From NCBI RefSeq assembly GCF_000264905.1, contig NW_006763135.1, positions 2,331,428 through 2,395,427 on the forward strand: a stretch of 64,000 nucleotides of DNA. The letters are read 5' to 3'. Below are positions 1 to 10,999 of the stretch, piece after piece (the stretch's first letter is position 1; every line of letters starts with the position of its first letter). The notes under the pieces were generated by a model that was not told the DNA's origin, ran no database searches, and saw only the letters and a program-made list of their open reading frames with translations. The stretch comes from Stereum hirsutum FP-91666 SS1 (Eukaryota > Basidiomycota > Agaricomycetes > Russulales > Stereaceae). Position numbers and translations under genes: made by a program.

Positions 1-2661
1 CTTCTTCCCCCGTCTCACAGGTGCCACCGGAATCTTCTTCCCCTTGTAGCCAAACCCATCCAGCCATGGCCACACGGCGCTCCTCCGCTCCTCGAACGAG
101 CCAATCGCAGCATCCTTCTGCAGAGTCAGCGCGATATCGTCCAACCCGTTCAACAGACAATGCCTCCTGAATGGATCCGACGTGAACGGAATCGAAGGCT
201 TGCCACTCGCTCTCCTGACCTCCTGTTTCTCGAGATCGACCTCCAACTCCAGTCCGGCCTCGGCATCCTGCGCCAGGTCACGGCACTCTGCCTCCGACAG
301 GGCGATAGGCAGCATACCGTTCTGCATGGTGTTATTACGGAAGATATCCGCAAAGCTGGGCGCAATGATGCAGCGGATACCGAAGTCATTCCTACAAACG
401 ATACATTAGTATGCACGCAGACCGCCAAGGAGAATAAAATGCTCACAAGCTCCATGGTGCGTGTTCACGCGAGCTACCGCAGCCAAAGTTCTGACCCGTG
501 CAGACGAGGATCTTCGCTCTGTTGTAAGGAGCGCGGTTGAGAACGAAGTCGGTGTCTGCACCGGTGTATGGATCCTTGCGGAGGGTGAAGAAGAGGGCGT
601 TGGCGAGACCGGTCCGCTTGAGCGTCTTCAAGAACTGCTTGGGGATGATCATGTCGGTGTCGACGTTCTCGATGTGCAGAGGCGCGGCGATACCCTTGAC
701 GATGACGAACTTCTCGACACTCGACGGGGCCTCCGCTGGTGGCAGGTCACCTGAAGAGGAGTGGATGGGCGGTACTTCTGGCTCGGGTGAAGGTAGGACG
801 GTCTCGGTGAGGAACTCGAACTCGCTGGTCATCTTCATCTTCTGCGACGCGCCCGTAGCAGCCGCGAGGAACTTGCGGACGTCGGTCAGCTTGCCCGTCA
901 TCGCCGCCGCGGCAGCCATAGCAGGACTGAGGAGATGCGTCCGGCCACCAGCGCCCTGTCGTCCCTCGAAGTTACGGTTGCTCGTGCTAGCGCAACGTTC
1001 ACCGGGTTCAAGCTGGTCGGGGTTCATACCGAGACACATGGAACATCCAGCCTCCCTCCAGTCGAATCCTGCGCGCTTGAATACGACGTCGAGACCTTCC
1101 GCCTCGGCGTGCTGCTTGATGACACCGGACCCGGGAACGATCATGGCGTGAACGTTTGGAGCGACCTTCGCGTCGGGACCAGCGGCGAGGACGATCTTCG
1201 CAGCGGAGCGCAAGTCCTCGATACGGCTGTTGGTGCACGAACCGATGAAGACCTTGTCGATCGTGACCTCCTCCAAGGGCATACCGGGTGTGAGGCCCAT
1301 GTACGCCAACGAACGCTCGCAAGAAGCCTTCTTGACGGGGTCGGTGAACGAAACGGGGTTAGGGACAGAACCGGTGATAGGGGCAACATCCTGGGGAGAG
1401 GTACCCCATGTAACGGTTGGGACGATGTCTTCCGCGCGGATGACGACCTCGATGTCGAACTTTGCGCCGTCGTCGGTGCTGAGGCTACGCCAGTATGCGA
1501 CGGCGCGGTCCCAGGCCTCACCCTTGGGAGACAGAGGGCGATTGCGGAGATACTCAAACGTGATGTCGTCAGGAGCGACCATACCGGCACGAGCACCAGC
1601 CTCGATGGACATGTTGCAAACGCTCATCCTGGCCTCCATGCTGAACCCACGGAAAACGGATCCGGCGAATTCGATAACGCACCCAGTGCCGCCGGCGGTT
1701 CCAATGACGCCGATAATGTGGAGAATAACGTCCTTGGAGGTGACGCCTTCGTGGAGCTCGCCGTCGACGGTGATACGCATGTTCTTGCCCTTCTTTTGCA
1801 GAAGCGTTTGGGTAGCGAGCACGTGTTCGACTTCGGAGGTACCAATACCGAAGGCGAGGGAACCAAAGGCACCGTGGGCTGGTACGACAGGGATGAGCTT
1901 TCTAGTGAGCAGTCGAAATATTTGACCCGGACGTACTGGATGTATGAGAGTCACCGCATACGCAGGTGATACCAGGCAACTGCAGACATTCAAAAAACTC
2001 ATGAGGGGAGAGGCAGAAAGAGATTTCCCAATACAAGACCTACGGTAAATCCTTGCTCAGGTCCGATAATGTGGACAATACCTAGACATCGGAGTCAGTT
2101 CGACTCCTGTGCCAACTGGAGTCATGATAAACGTACCTTGTCGCCTGTCGGTCATCCCAAAGTATGTCAAGCCAAACTCTTTCACGTTCTCCTCGAGGGC
2201 CACACATTGCGCGCGGGAATCGGGCTCAGCGATAAAAGAGCTGACGGTGCTGAAGTTTTTGCGGGAAGCGGTAGGTACGTTGTGATCTACGGTCGCAAGA
2301 GTGCAGTCAGGACGGCGAACTGGACGTTTTGCAGTTCGGCTGAAAACATCATGTCAGCTTTGAATGAACCGGGAGGAACCTGGTTCTACGTACAGTCCTT
2401 CGAATGCCTGTGGGCTGGTGACTTCGTGCACGAGATGTCTAGAATAATCCTTGAGTAGATGTACACTGTATAAATACGAAATAAACACACCTGTCGATGT
2501 AGATCAGGGCCAGTCCATCGTCATTCACGTCGCTAAAAGGAGGAGAAAGATCAGCGCGTTGTTCGTGCCGAAGTAACGGGTCGCACGAGGCATACATACA
2601 TAACATGGTCGTCCCAAATCTTGTCGTACAAAGTGCGGGGCTTCGCTACTGGCGCTGGCAT
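1..2661 (-). CDS. LEU1: 3-isopropylmalate dehydratase (fused LeuC-LeuD type), 3' end outside window
   Basis: Isomerises 2-isopropylmalate to 3-isopropylmalate in leucine synthesis; an aconitase-family 4Fe-4S enzyme, normally cytosolic in fungi. The start ATG at 2661-2659 opens [20 protein letters not shown], the family N-terminus. Short exons follow ([37 protein letters not shown]), then a long exon from about 1890 to 447. Iron-sulfur ligands are visible in [20 protein letters not shown] and [11 protein letters not shown]. The small LeuD-like domain follows a linker and carries [19 protein letters not shown], joined across an intron at 392-446. The frame is still open at base 1 ([15 protein letters not shown]), so only a few residues and the stop are missing. 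At least six introns. Very sure of identity, fairly sure of the start. Confidence 0.96.
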
Positions 2662-3445
2662 GGTGAACGCTTGTCGGTAGTGGGGGTGAGACGACTAAGA
2701 AACAAGAAGACAAGAGAGACAGAGTCGAGAACGGCGATTAGGGGAAAGTGAAGTGAGTACTGCAAGGTATATAAGGAATCCTCGACGCGCTATTCGTCGC
2801 CTCACTCTCAGGGACTCGGCCGATCCGCCATCCGCGCAAGGCCGACCCCACAATCACTTTGCGCATACGTAACAAGCGCCCATTCAAAGTTGCATGGCTT
2901 TCATTCCGCTCTGATCCCGAGGCCCCGATTCCCGAATGGCGTCGTGTGCCGAGGCCCATGTACGTCTGCGCGAACATGGGAGGGAAAAGCCGTACATGTG
3001 CATCGTATTTTATCTTTATTTCCATGGTCGACGGAAGTAACACCAATGAATACGTCGACTATTCCTGGTGAACGTGACGCTATCCCGCTTTTACAGTGGC
3101 GAGGCAATAGCGATCCACCATCCGAAGAATTCAAATGCTGCGACCGTGACCGCGGTCGAGATACACTCTTTTTCTACGCAGTGCAGAGCAGGTGATACGG
3201 TTTGCAGTGGCATATTATCCATGCATGACAGTGAGGCTTTCGAGGACAACGAGGACACAAAATGATTACGGACCAATTCGCCGCAAGAGAGAGAAAGAAA
3301 TATCGGCAAGTCCCGATAGGCAGATGGGAACCAACTGCACAGTTCATCAGCCACAACTTCCCGATTCGGAACACGCACCCGCACGCTCAGAAGTGCCGCC
3401 GCCGTCGCCACAGCGTAAGCCGAAGTCCTCGTCGCCGTCAACACC
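2662..3445. other. Divergent intergenic region LEU1 / RPL29
   Basis: About 780 bases separate two divergently transcribed genes and should hold both promoters. Apart from the TATA-like element near LEU1 I see no clear gene; the open frames here lack family signals. No convincing Leu3-type site (CCG-N4-CGG) was spotted by eye. Confidence 0.5.
2766..2776 (-). promoter_or_regulatory. TATA-like element upstream of LEU1
   Basis: On the minus strand a TTATATACC run lies about 107 bases before the LEU1 ATG, the right distance for a fungal TATA box. Position and composition are the only evidence. Confidence 0.4.
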
Positions 3446-3961
3446 ATGGCCAAATCAAAGAAGTGCGTCTTGGCTGCCCGATTCTCTGTCCTTCTGTGTG
3501 TAGGACAGATATCTAACGCGTTTCCGCTTTATAGCCATACCAATCACAACCAGAGCAAGAAGGTACATCTGTCTTGACATATTCTTCCAGGTTCACTTTG
3601 TTCATGCTTCATGTATCGTGAAGGCCCACAAGAACGGCATTAAAAAGCCCAAGGCCGGCCGCACGACTTCGATGAGGGGTGTACGTCTGCATCAATAATT
3701 CCCACTATTTCATGGTGCTGATAAATATTCATCTTTCAGGTTGACGCTAAGGTATATACAGCAGCTCGATCGGGAGGACACTGGGGAATTCTAACGTTTC
3801 GTTTGGTCATGGACAGTTCCGTCGCAATGCGCGATTCGCTAGCGCTGGCTCGGTGCGTGCTATCATTCCTCGTATTTGGGACGTGCACTGACTTCCATTA
3901 TGCATCTGTGATATAGTACAAGGCCCGTCTGGAAGCAAAAACCGCTGCGGCAGCAGCATGA
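3446..3961 (+). CDS. RPL29: 60S ribosomal protein eL29
   Basis: Small basic protein of the large ribosomal subunit, about 64 residues. Six tiny exons join to give MAKSKNHTNHNQSKKAHKNG, then IKKPKAGRTTSMRGVDAKFR, RNARFASAGS, and a final YKARLEAKTAAAAA before TGA at 3959-3961. The N-terminal MAKSKNHT-HNQ block is diagnostic of eL29. Exons: 3446-3462, 3535-3562, from 3624 to just before 3680, a 12-nt exon coding VDAK near 3741, one near 3818-3852, and the last from about 3919. Introns outnumber coding bases, common for basidiomycete ribosomal protein genes. The gene is too fragmented to appear as any long open frame. Confidence 0.94.
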
Positions 3962-4236
3962 TCCCTCGCCAGTCCTGATTTCGGGTTTGAGGGGGCTGGA
4001 GGTCGGGTGTACGATCTTCGCGTCATGTATCGCATCTCGTTCGTCGTCCATGTCATGCATATGGTTTATGTCTAGGTCACCACACGAAAAGATAATCTTT
4101 CAAAAACACTCCTACTCTCCCTGGCGTGATTATTCGACTGCCCAACAAGATCTCGATACACTATGCGTCAAATACAAGGGGGTCATAAGGCTACATAACC
4201 TGGAGTCTGACTTGGGTGGATGGGAGCCCCTCTGGC

Positions 4237-6439
4237 TCATGAACGATCTGCACTTTGTCTGTCTGGAGTACTCGTCTGCGTCGCTCGCTGTCTTAGAGCC
4301 TCGGTCAACCGCAATGCCTGCGACGGATATGTCAACGCCAGGCTCGATGGGGTGAAGAAACGAAACAAACTTACTGCTGCATCTTCCGGAGGCAATGCCC
4401 CTTTCGCCATATTATGGCGTCCTGGTCTGAGAACACGCCTGTTCACTCTTTTCGATCCCTCTGACGTCGCCGCAAAGAGCTTCGCGCACTCCTCGTCTGT
4501 GGCGACGTGCCCTTCCTGGAGCGAGAAGAACTTGTGGCGCAGGACTGTCTTGATGCGCTCCAGCTGGTGCGTCGTGTACCAGCCATCGCGTTCCTAGCAG
4601 CGATGTCAAAACAGAGTAGCAAATCGTCGCGGCTGATGAAAACTCACATTGCAGACTTCCCTGACTTCTTCCGGGTCGTCTACCATGGCTTTGATCATCG
4701 GATCTGTGATGTCGCACAGCTGGAAGGCTGCGGTCTCTTTTGAGGGAGTAACGCCGTCGAAGATATGGGATACTCTGGTGAATGAGCGTAAGAATTGCGA
4801 TATACCTGACGACAGGACGAAATGCTTACCGTCTCTCCGAAAGCTCATCCTCCGTCAAGGGCCGACTGATTGAAGTCAACGAGTACCGGTTTTCCTGCCG
4901 ACGTGTAATGAGCGAAGGGCGAACGATGGAATGGTTGAGGTTTCGGAAGTATAGCCGTTGGTAACTGCAGACGAAGTCAGCGTCCGCTGGGCAAGAACGG
5001 GCAGGACAAGAAACAGGCGTTCACAATCTAGCTTCCTTGTCGAGCCTGGGATCGTAACAGAAGCGGATCATGGTGTCCCTCCAAGGGCCGTCCTGAAAGA
5101 CGTAGCAGCTGAGGGGAAGGATGACTTTCGAGCTAGTTGAAAGTGCAAATGAGACTAAGTCGTAAAGTTGGCAGTACAGTGTGGGACTCGTACTTGTGAA
5201 TATCCCTAGCCTCTGCGGGCGTGAATTGGTTGAACAGGGCCTGACGGGTCCATATGGGTCTCTCTTGGAGGAGCTGCAAAAGAATGAGTAGAGACCGATA
5301 TACATTCGGGAAGTGTCTCACATCTTCCAACTTCTTTAGAAGTTTTTGATCGAACTGGTCTCGAACTTTCTCGCAATGTGCTGGTGCGCGTTTTGGCACC
5401 TATGGAAGATCGCCGTTTGAGTCGACTGGTGTCACACAAAGAAAAATGTCTGCTTACCTCTTTCTCGGAGTACAAGATAGAGGCGGGTCCATAGCCTTGC
5501 CATCTCATCTTATTGATGAGTCTCTTCTTCTCTTCTCCCGTCTCTTCATCTATTGTAGTCGCAACCACAGACACAGGATTCGCTTTGAAACTGGTATCAA
5601 CCGTCAACAACTGGTTCGCAAGATGGGACCGGTTTGAATGCGTACTTATAATTCTGCGGTACGCTCTGACGACTGAACAAAGGGGGAGGAAACAGTCGCA
5701 GATTACTCTTCTTCTTCGAAGAGGTTGGTGGCGTCCCCCCAGTTTCTCCGGTCAATGCAGGGTCGATGACAATATCCATAGCGTTTGGATCTTCGTCCTT
5801 GAGGTAGTCCTCCTTCTCCTCAGGAACCGTGTATGCGCGAATTGCGTCAACTAGAAGTCATACATGTTAGTTGGTAAGTCATGATCAAAAGTAGAAATGA
5901 AGCAATACTACCATCCATAGTGCCCATAGCAAGACGTAGTTTCGCCACAGGATCACTCATATCAGGTTGATACTGGAAATCAGCCATGCCTACTCAAGGT
6001 TGAGCCACACAACAAGTAAGTCATCATGTGCATACTTACTTCGAAACCTAGCTGTCTTTGGAATGACACCAATCGCTTCCGCCGTATACTCCCCAATCGC
6101 GCCGTCCTCGCCTTTCTCTCCCTCCGCCACAGGGGCCCTCTTTCTCTTCCGTTTCACAATTTTCAGAACGATGTTATTCGTAGGGACTATATCTCCAGGA
6201 ACAGGATGAGAGAACGGATTCCCTGGTCTGAAGTTTAGTTCGAGCAGAGCATCCTGTTTGTTTGCATTTCGTTTGAAGGCCGCATTCACATTAGCCTGAC
6301 CGCCTAGAGTCTGCAAGATCTGAGGAACAGAGGACGGAGCGACGTAGCCAGGAAACTCGATGGACGAAAAGTAAGTTTTTGGGAGAGGGAGCTCTGGAGC
6401 CGATTGTGAAGAAGAGGCGGAGGACGGTCCTGGATCCAT
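4237..6439 (-). CDS. TFC1: Transcription factor TFIIIC subunit (tau95 / GTF3C5-like)
   Basis: Subunit of TFIIIC that binds the A-box of tRNA genes and recruits TFIIIB for RNA polymerase III. The first ATG of the large 5' exon is at 6439 (MDPGPSSASSSQS); the frame runs further upstream but without an ATG. Family signatures: YFSSIEFPGYVAPSSVPQIL, LELNFRPGNPFSHPV and IVLKIVKRKRKR in the N-terminal dimerisation domain. An acidic linker follows (EYTVPEEKEDYLKDEDPNAM), then the central block ERPIWTRQALFNQF and FQDGPWRDTMIRFCYDPR, and a C-terminal FDGVTPSKETAAFQLCDITD. The last intron leads into ALRLTEALRQRATQ and stops at 4237. About nine introns. The 3' ends of TFC1 and RPL29 are 275 bases apart, tail to tail. 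Confidence 0.88.
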
Positions 6440-7037
6440 TTGAGCCACAGAAACGTAAGGTGAAGGAGGTGTGAACAAGAAAGAGGACGCGTCGATCTCG
6501 TTGCGTTCACGCGTTTCGACTGCAGTCACGTTATGTTTGGCTCAGATCTCAAACACGATATTTTTGGGTGCTGTGGCCCACTTTTCTCTTCACTCTCTCG
6601 TTCAAGAATCAGTCACGGTATCATGGAAGCTGTCCAACCCAGGGGCTTCCTCTGACTCATTGAAGCTGGGGATACTTTACAAGGTGGCTAAGGTCAGAGT
6701 ATAAGAAAGTACGTTTCTCGTCTACCTGGTTGGAATCGCGTCTGCTCTGCCTCCGAGAGTCAAGTAATGTGGCATGGTGTGCAGCCTTGCTGAACGAGGC
6801 CATACAGTTCCGGGGACTCTCAAGGATAACGAATGGTCATGAGGAAGTTATCACACAAGACGTGGTTGTCATACTGCGGCATTACTTGAGAATCTGTTGT
6901 GTGAATGACGAAGGGTAGGTCCAAATTTTCGAAGGCTTGTTGCAGTGTCGGTTCCACACATGGCAATCCTTCGGAGTAGATGAGAAGCGGATGAAGTGCA
7001 AGATAGGCGTCGAAAGGTAGATACAACAAGCAAGCAA
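6440..7037. other. Intergenic region, no gene seen
   Basis: About 600 bases between the TFC1 start and the 3' end of the next minus-strand gene. It should hold the TFC1 promoter and the neighbour's 3' UTR. Short open frames on both strands show no recognisable motif. Confidence 0.4.
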
Positions 7038-7600
7038 CTACTCGTCTTTTGGTGGTGTTCTCGTCGTCATCGCCATAGTCATCATTTCCTGCATAGCAGA
7101 CTGACGTGTACAAGTAAATAGGGTCAGAACATCGCAGAGAGGACTGTGAAAATACTGCTCACCTGGGAACTAATGTCGATACCAGCCTTCTCCAGCTCCT
7201 GCATCACGCTCTGGACCTCCCTATTAAACTTTCTGTTGCTCGCTAGGCGGAATAATTGAATTGGTGATGGTGGTTTCCCACTGGACAAGTCAATGCCTAC
7301 AAAGGCATCCACAAGACGTCAGCGCACTTCAGTAAGGTGAGGTTGCAAAAATGACGCACCTGCATCTTCCACAATGTTTGCGAGTCTCACGAGAGCGACA
7401 ATAGCCTCCGGCTTGTCCTTCAGCTTTTGGTACAGCTCAGTATGCTCAATATGTTTTGTGAGTTCCGGAGGGAGTTCCAGATGCTGGATGCGAGATACTG
7501 AGAACTGCCGAGAGGCGCGGGGAAGGGCAATGGTAGGTCTATGGAGGCGCTGGACAGCGAAAGCTCGAGATGCAAGGCGGAAAGTATGAGAGCCAAACAT
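7038..7600 (-). CDS. Small putative mitochondrial protein of unknown function
   Basis: Three exons join cleanly to about 150 residues. The ATG at 7600 begins MFGSHTFRLASRAFAVQRLH, rich in Arg and Ser and lacking acids, with a RQFSVSR stretch after it that resembles a mitochondrial presequence and processing site. The mature part is helical and charged: LPPELTKHIEHTELYQKLKD, then IVALVRLANIVEDAG, IQLFRLASNRKFNREVQSVM and QELEKAGIDISSQ. The last short exon codes SAMQEMMTMAMTTRTPPKDE and stops at 7038. No catalytic motif is visible and I cannot name the family. Mitochondrial location is inferred from composition only. It is divergent from PSF3 with about 250 bases between starts. Confidence 0.72.
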
Positions 7601-7854
7601 TATCAGAGATAATAACCAAGGAAATCCAAATGGGGGGAGAAACACGTCGACAGACGTATGTTGTGTGGACGGACAAGGCTAGAAATGAGAGCGTCACAGT
7701 TGGCGAGCACGGCTCAACGATGATCGACGCGAATTGTGACGGGTTTTGCCGAGACGCGTTCGGCGCGTTCGCGACGCGCCTGACGCGCTCCTCCTTCTAC
7801 CCTTCCATAGCTATTGGCCGGCGTGGAGAACATTGTGGTACAATTATATCAGGC

Positions 7855-8791
7855 ATGGACGATGATTACTACTCAATAGAATCGATTCTCTCGGAGAACC
7901 AGGTAAATGAGCCCATTATCTATGCCACATAGTCATATACCGATCATCCATCATACCTTGCAGAAGATCCAATGCACATTCAAGATAGATATCGAAGGTA
8001 TGGGACATCTTGCAGGAGGAGATGAAAAAGATGTCAGTGCGGATTGAGCTATATGAGTTGACTATGCCCACTGACGTCCACTTTCAAAGATCAAACAGTT
8101 GACAAAGATGCAACTACCTCTATGGATGTCTTGTATGATCGTCACTATGTTCGTTTTCCTCCACTTACTCATCGAAGTAATTCATCCTGAAATGGACCAC
8201 ATCTATATGTTAGGGACTGGGCAGATTGGCATATTCCAACACCCTTCAGTTCGCGTGTCAGAAACGCGTTGAACGCGGAAGCTAAGAGCGTCCGTTTATC
8301 TTCGCTCGTAGGCGCAGGAGGTCTGTGGTACGGATTCGGGAGAAGTCTGATGGAGAAAATGTGAGGCTCGAACTTGCATCTGAATATCTTTCTCGACCCT
8401 GACTGATGACGGGAGCATAGGCTTCAGGGCGCAGCTGCCGCTGAAATGTCTAGAATACTGACAAAGGTGAGATGTATTGTCGGATGTGGCCCATTTTCCC
8501 GTATAGACCTCTGATGCACTACGTATAGGCGTTCCATAGCAGGCTGGTCGAAGTCATAGATCAGGCGCAGCATTTTGGAGCTCTAGGCCCCGCTGGAGGC
8601 AGTGGACAATCAGGAGACAGCGCACAAAGCTTCAGAGAAGGTCTTGACGCAACGGAGCGTGAGAGTGAGTATTTCCTGGTTTCGCGCAGACGATATCATG
8701 CTGACCAGCAAACATAGTGTTTGCATTGGCCCAAGAGAGCGCAAAACGGACAAAACGGTGGTATGAGACGTCGGACAGAGCAACGAAGTAG
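7855..8791 (+). CDS. PSF3: DNA replication complex GINS subunit PSF3
   Basis: Part of the GINS tetramer, which joins Cdc45 and MCM2-7 in the replicative helicase. Start MDDDYYSIESILSENQ is the typical Psf3 opening. Spliced exons give KIQCTFKIDIEGMGHLAGGD, IKQLTKMQLPLWMSCMIVTM (the conserved LPLW block), DWADWHIPTPFSSRVRNALN and AEAKSVRLSSLVGAGGLWYG. The C-terminal exons (GAAAEMSRILTKAFHSRLVE, later LFALAQESAKRTKRWYE) end at TAG 8789-8791. Six introns or so; one appears to use a GTTCGT donor. An upstream frame-continuous stretch from 7570 is not coding: no ATG context and no homology. PSF3 and PKR1 are convergent, 93 bases apart. Confidence 0.9.
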
Positions 8792-8884
8792 CTGGTTGTG
8801 ATTACAGATGCAGATGTGAGTTGTAGGATATGTGCAGGTGTACGGATAATGACAGTTGCTTGAAAGCTCGAGTGTTCCATAGTT

Positions 8885-9340
8885 TCACTGTGTCTTCTTC
8901 TCATCTGGATTGGAGGTCTCGTCTGGATCAGAGGTCTCGTCTGGATTAGAGACCCCGTCGGATGGAGGTTCCTGCTTTTGTAATTCGTATACAAACCTAT
9001 GGGCCACAATCAGCTTCAATGTTCGCACATGCGAGTAAAGGATCAGCGACCATTTAATGCTCGCCCACAATCCCAGCTCAATCCCCATGAGTACCAGTAC
9101 GTGGATGTTCCCGCGTGTGAGAATGGCGAGCACGAGGAATGTCCCGAGGAGAAGTGCCAGGACAAGGTCGACGATGAGGAGGAAAGTCGGATTGAGCGAC
9201 GAGCCTGGAGTCAATATTGAGGCGATAATTGACTCCACCGCGGTAGCAGGCTGAGCCTCAGCAGCTTCCCCTGTGTCCGTGTCCTGGACGGAGGAAATAC
9301 TGTCGCTTGAAGGTGGGTTCTCGTCGCTTGAGCCGTCCAT
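8885..9340 (-). CDS. PKR1: V-ATPase assembly factor Pkr1-like, ER membrane
   Basis: Pkr1 is a small two-helix ER membrane protein needed to assemble the Vo sector of the vacuolar ATPase. The ATG at 9340 begins MDGSSDENPPSSDSISS; then SIIASILTPGSSLNPTFLL, a membrane helix around LALLLGTFLVLAIL, the family hallmark GNIHVLVLMGIELGLWASIK, and a Ser/Asp/Pro tail with repeated SNPDETS units. The frame is open throughout, but a 54-nt in-frame intron at 8997-9050 is likely, because removing it gives SIKWFVYELQKQE, the usual Pkr1 join. Its donor would be the unusual GTCGCT. The tail repeats (SNPDET, SDPDET, SNPDEK) look like recent hexapeptide expansion. Confidence 0.87.
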   Translation of the reverse strand: MDGSSDENPPSSDSISSVQDTDTGEAAEAQPATAVESIIASILTPGSSLNPTFLLIVDLVLALLLGTFLVLAILTRGNIHVLVLMGIELGLWASIKWSLILYSHVRTLKLIVAHRFVYELQKQEPPSDGVSNPDETSDPDETSNPDEKKTQ

Positions 9341-9630
9341 AGTAGCCTTTAAGCCTACGCTAGAAATCTGATCTGAACAGGAATATGAAGCTAGTTCGAG
9401 GTGTACAGCCTTTCGCTGAGTGTTCCAAGATGAGAACGTACTGATAAAGGTCCTCCGACTTCTCTTCTATCAAGCGTGATAGTGAGCGTTCGAGTTGAAG
9501 AAGCGTGGGAACCAGGAAAGAGGTTGAATGTTCAGTGGCACTAGTACTCTATGTGGCGCCTTCGCTAGTCATCTTCTCAAAAAATGTGTGTCATACCCAA
9601 AGAACAGATTACAACTACATGGCCAAAAAT

Positions 9631-10785
9631 TCACTCCGAACGTTCAAAGACGTCTCGACCAACCCACGAGAATTGGGTGCTCTTCCGTTCGCTATATCCC
9701 CGAGACTCCCCTTGGACTTGATTCCATTCCCAAACAATATCTTGGTCGTCCGAATGGCGACTGAAGGAGCTATTTCTCAAAAGATGCAGTCTATGAGTGA
9801 AGGCTGGCGTGCCTTCGAGAGGCTGGGCATTGCTTGGTGAACGTTCAGCTGCTGTGGTAGACGCAGGTTCAAGAGCTGAGGAAATGTCAGATGCTGGCAA
9901 AAAGCAGACGATATTAGAGGGGGCCTTAAGGCGTACGTCGATCAAATATTGCTGCCCAATCAAAATAGCGTCGAACAGATTGAATGACCTCCTCTTTCTT
10001 GTAGGAACCCGTTTCTTCTTCGCCATCTGCTGGGATTGGCATTGCGATCGGACGGGGTATAATTGGAAGCTTGAGATCATTTAGGCGGGAGTCCATAAGA
10101 ACAAGTGCTGGTGCATTACTAGGATTCGTGTTAGAAAGAAGGGATGCCAGACCGTGAATCACGTACTTCGAGTTCTGTCTCAGCGAAACGGCACAAGAAA
10201 AGGCGTATGCAACCAAGGAGAGATATGCTGGCAGCGTCGGCCTATACTAACAATAAATCATCAAATCATGGCGGGAAAGATTTGAAACCTCACTCCTTAG
10301 AGGAGCTATCGTCGAGGAAGTAAGTTGACAAGTCATGCAATACGAGGAGAGATGGGGGCGAGTCTAGAGTTGCGTTGGCAGGATGCGTTAGGTGCTCTTG
10401 GGTGTCAGGAACTCGAAGCATAGATAGCATAAACTTCAGGTGTAAAGGTGACGGTATATAACTACGCCAGCACTAGTCAGATTGCAGGTTGGCCTAAGAG
10501 ACGGAACAAGGCAATGATAACGAACTGTATGTCCACTCTGGACAAAACGTGTGCGACAGCACCATAGCCTCCACACTCGTTTAACCAGTCATCGTTGAGT
10601 TCCAGCATTGAACTATACAGTTCCTGACGTGTACGAGAGAAGACGATGATCCTCGTATGTGGTGGCTTGTCAGAGAGGTGCGTGAGGCAGAGATGTATGA
10701 GTGCTGAGGCATGAAATGGACCGGTGACGAGGAGGGATTGGAAGTCTGGCAGGACTGGGCTGGGCAAAGGGAAGAAACTGGACAT
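9631..10785 (-). CDS. Unknown protein, possibly RecA-like (recombination mediator type)
   Basis: Four or five exons join. The ATG at 10785 gives MSSFFPLPSPVLPDFQSLLV and TGPFHASALIHLCLTHLSD; the next exon begins YIPSPLHLKFMLSMLRVPDT and contains SPPSLLVLHDLSTYFLD. Then come YLSLVAYAFSCAVSLRQNSK and VIHGLASLLSNTNP, and a Pro-rich ALVLMDSRLNDLKLPIIPRP. The C-terminus runs to DIVWEWNQVQGESRGY and stops at 9631. The order of hydrophobic strand plus TGP-type loop, then LLVLHDL, then a short helix-strand module is what a degenerate RecA/Rad51-paralog fold looks like (Walker A without lysine, Walker B-like strand). That is inference; I do not recognise a named family. It shares a 214-base divergent promoter with MDM10. 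Confidence 0.6.
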
Positions 10786-10999
10786 GTCGTCCCAAAGTCA
10801 TGCATAGTTGATTAGTTAACTAGAAGAGTGTCAGACACAGTAACACAATCAGACGAGGTGGTTGATGTGGCGCACAAAGATGGTGTCGCCACTTCTATAT
10901 ACTTCTCCGATACGCGTCCTTTCGGAAGCAGCCGCCGTCTTCTAGCGTCTTCTCTCCCTTCAACTGCATTCGCCGTGCAGGATATTGGCGTTTGTGCTA

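Noticed and set aside
935..1969. Long plus-strand open frame of 344 codons
   Set aside because: It is the antisense shadow of LEU1, whose minus-strand frame carries all iron-sulfur motifs.
8632..9009. Minus-strand frame overlapping PSF3 and PKR1
   Set aside because: Covers the PSF3 3' end in antisense and the PKR1 tail out of frame; no motif.
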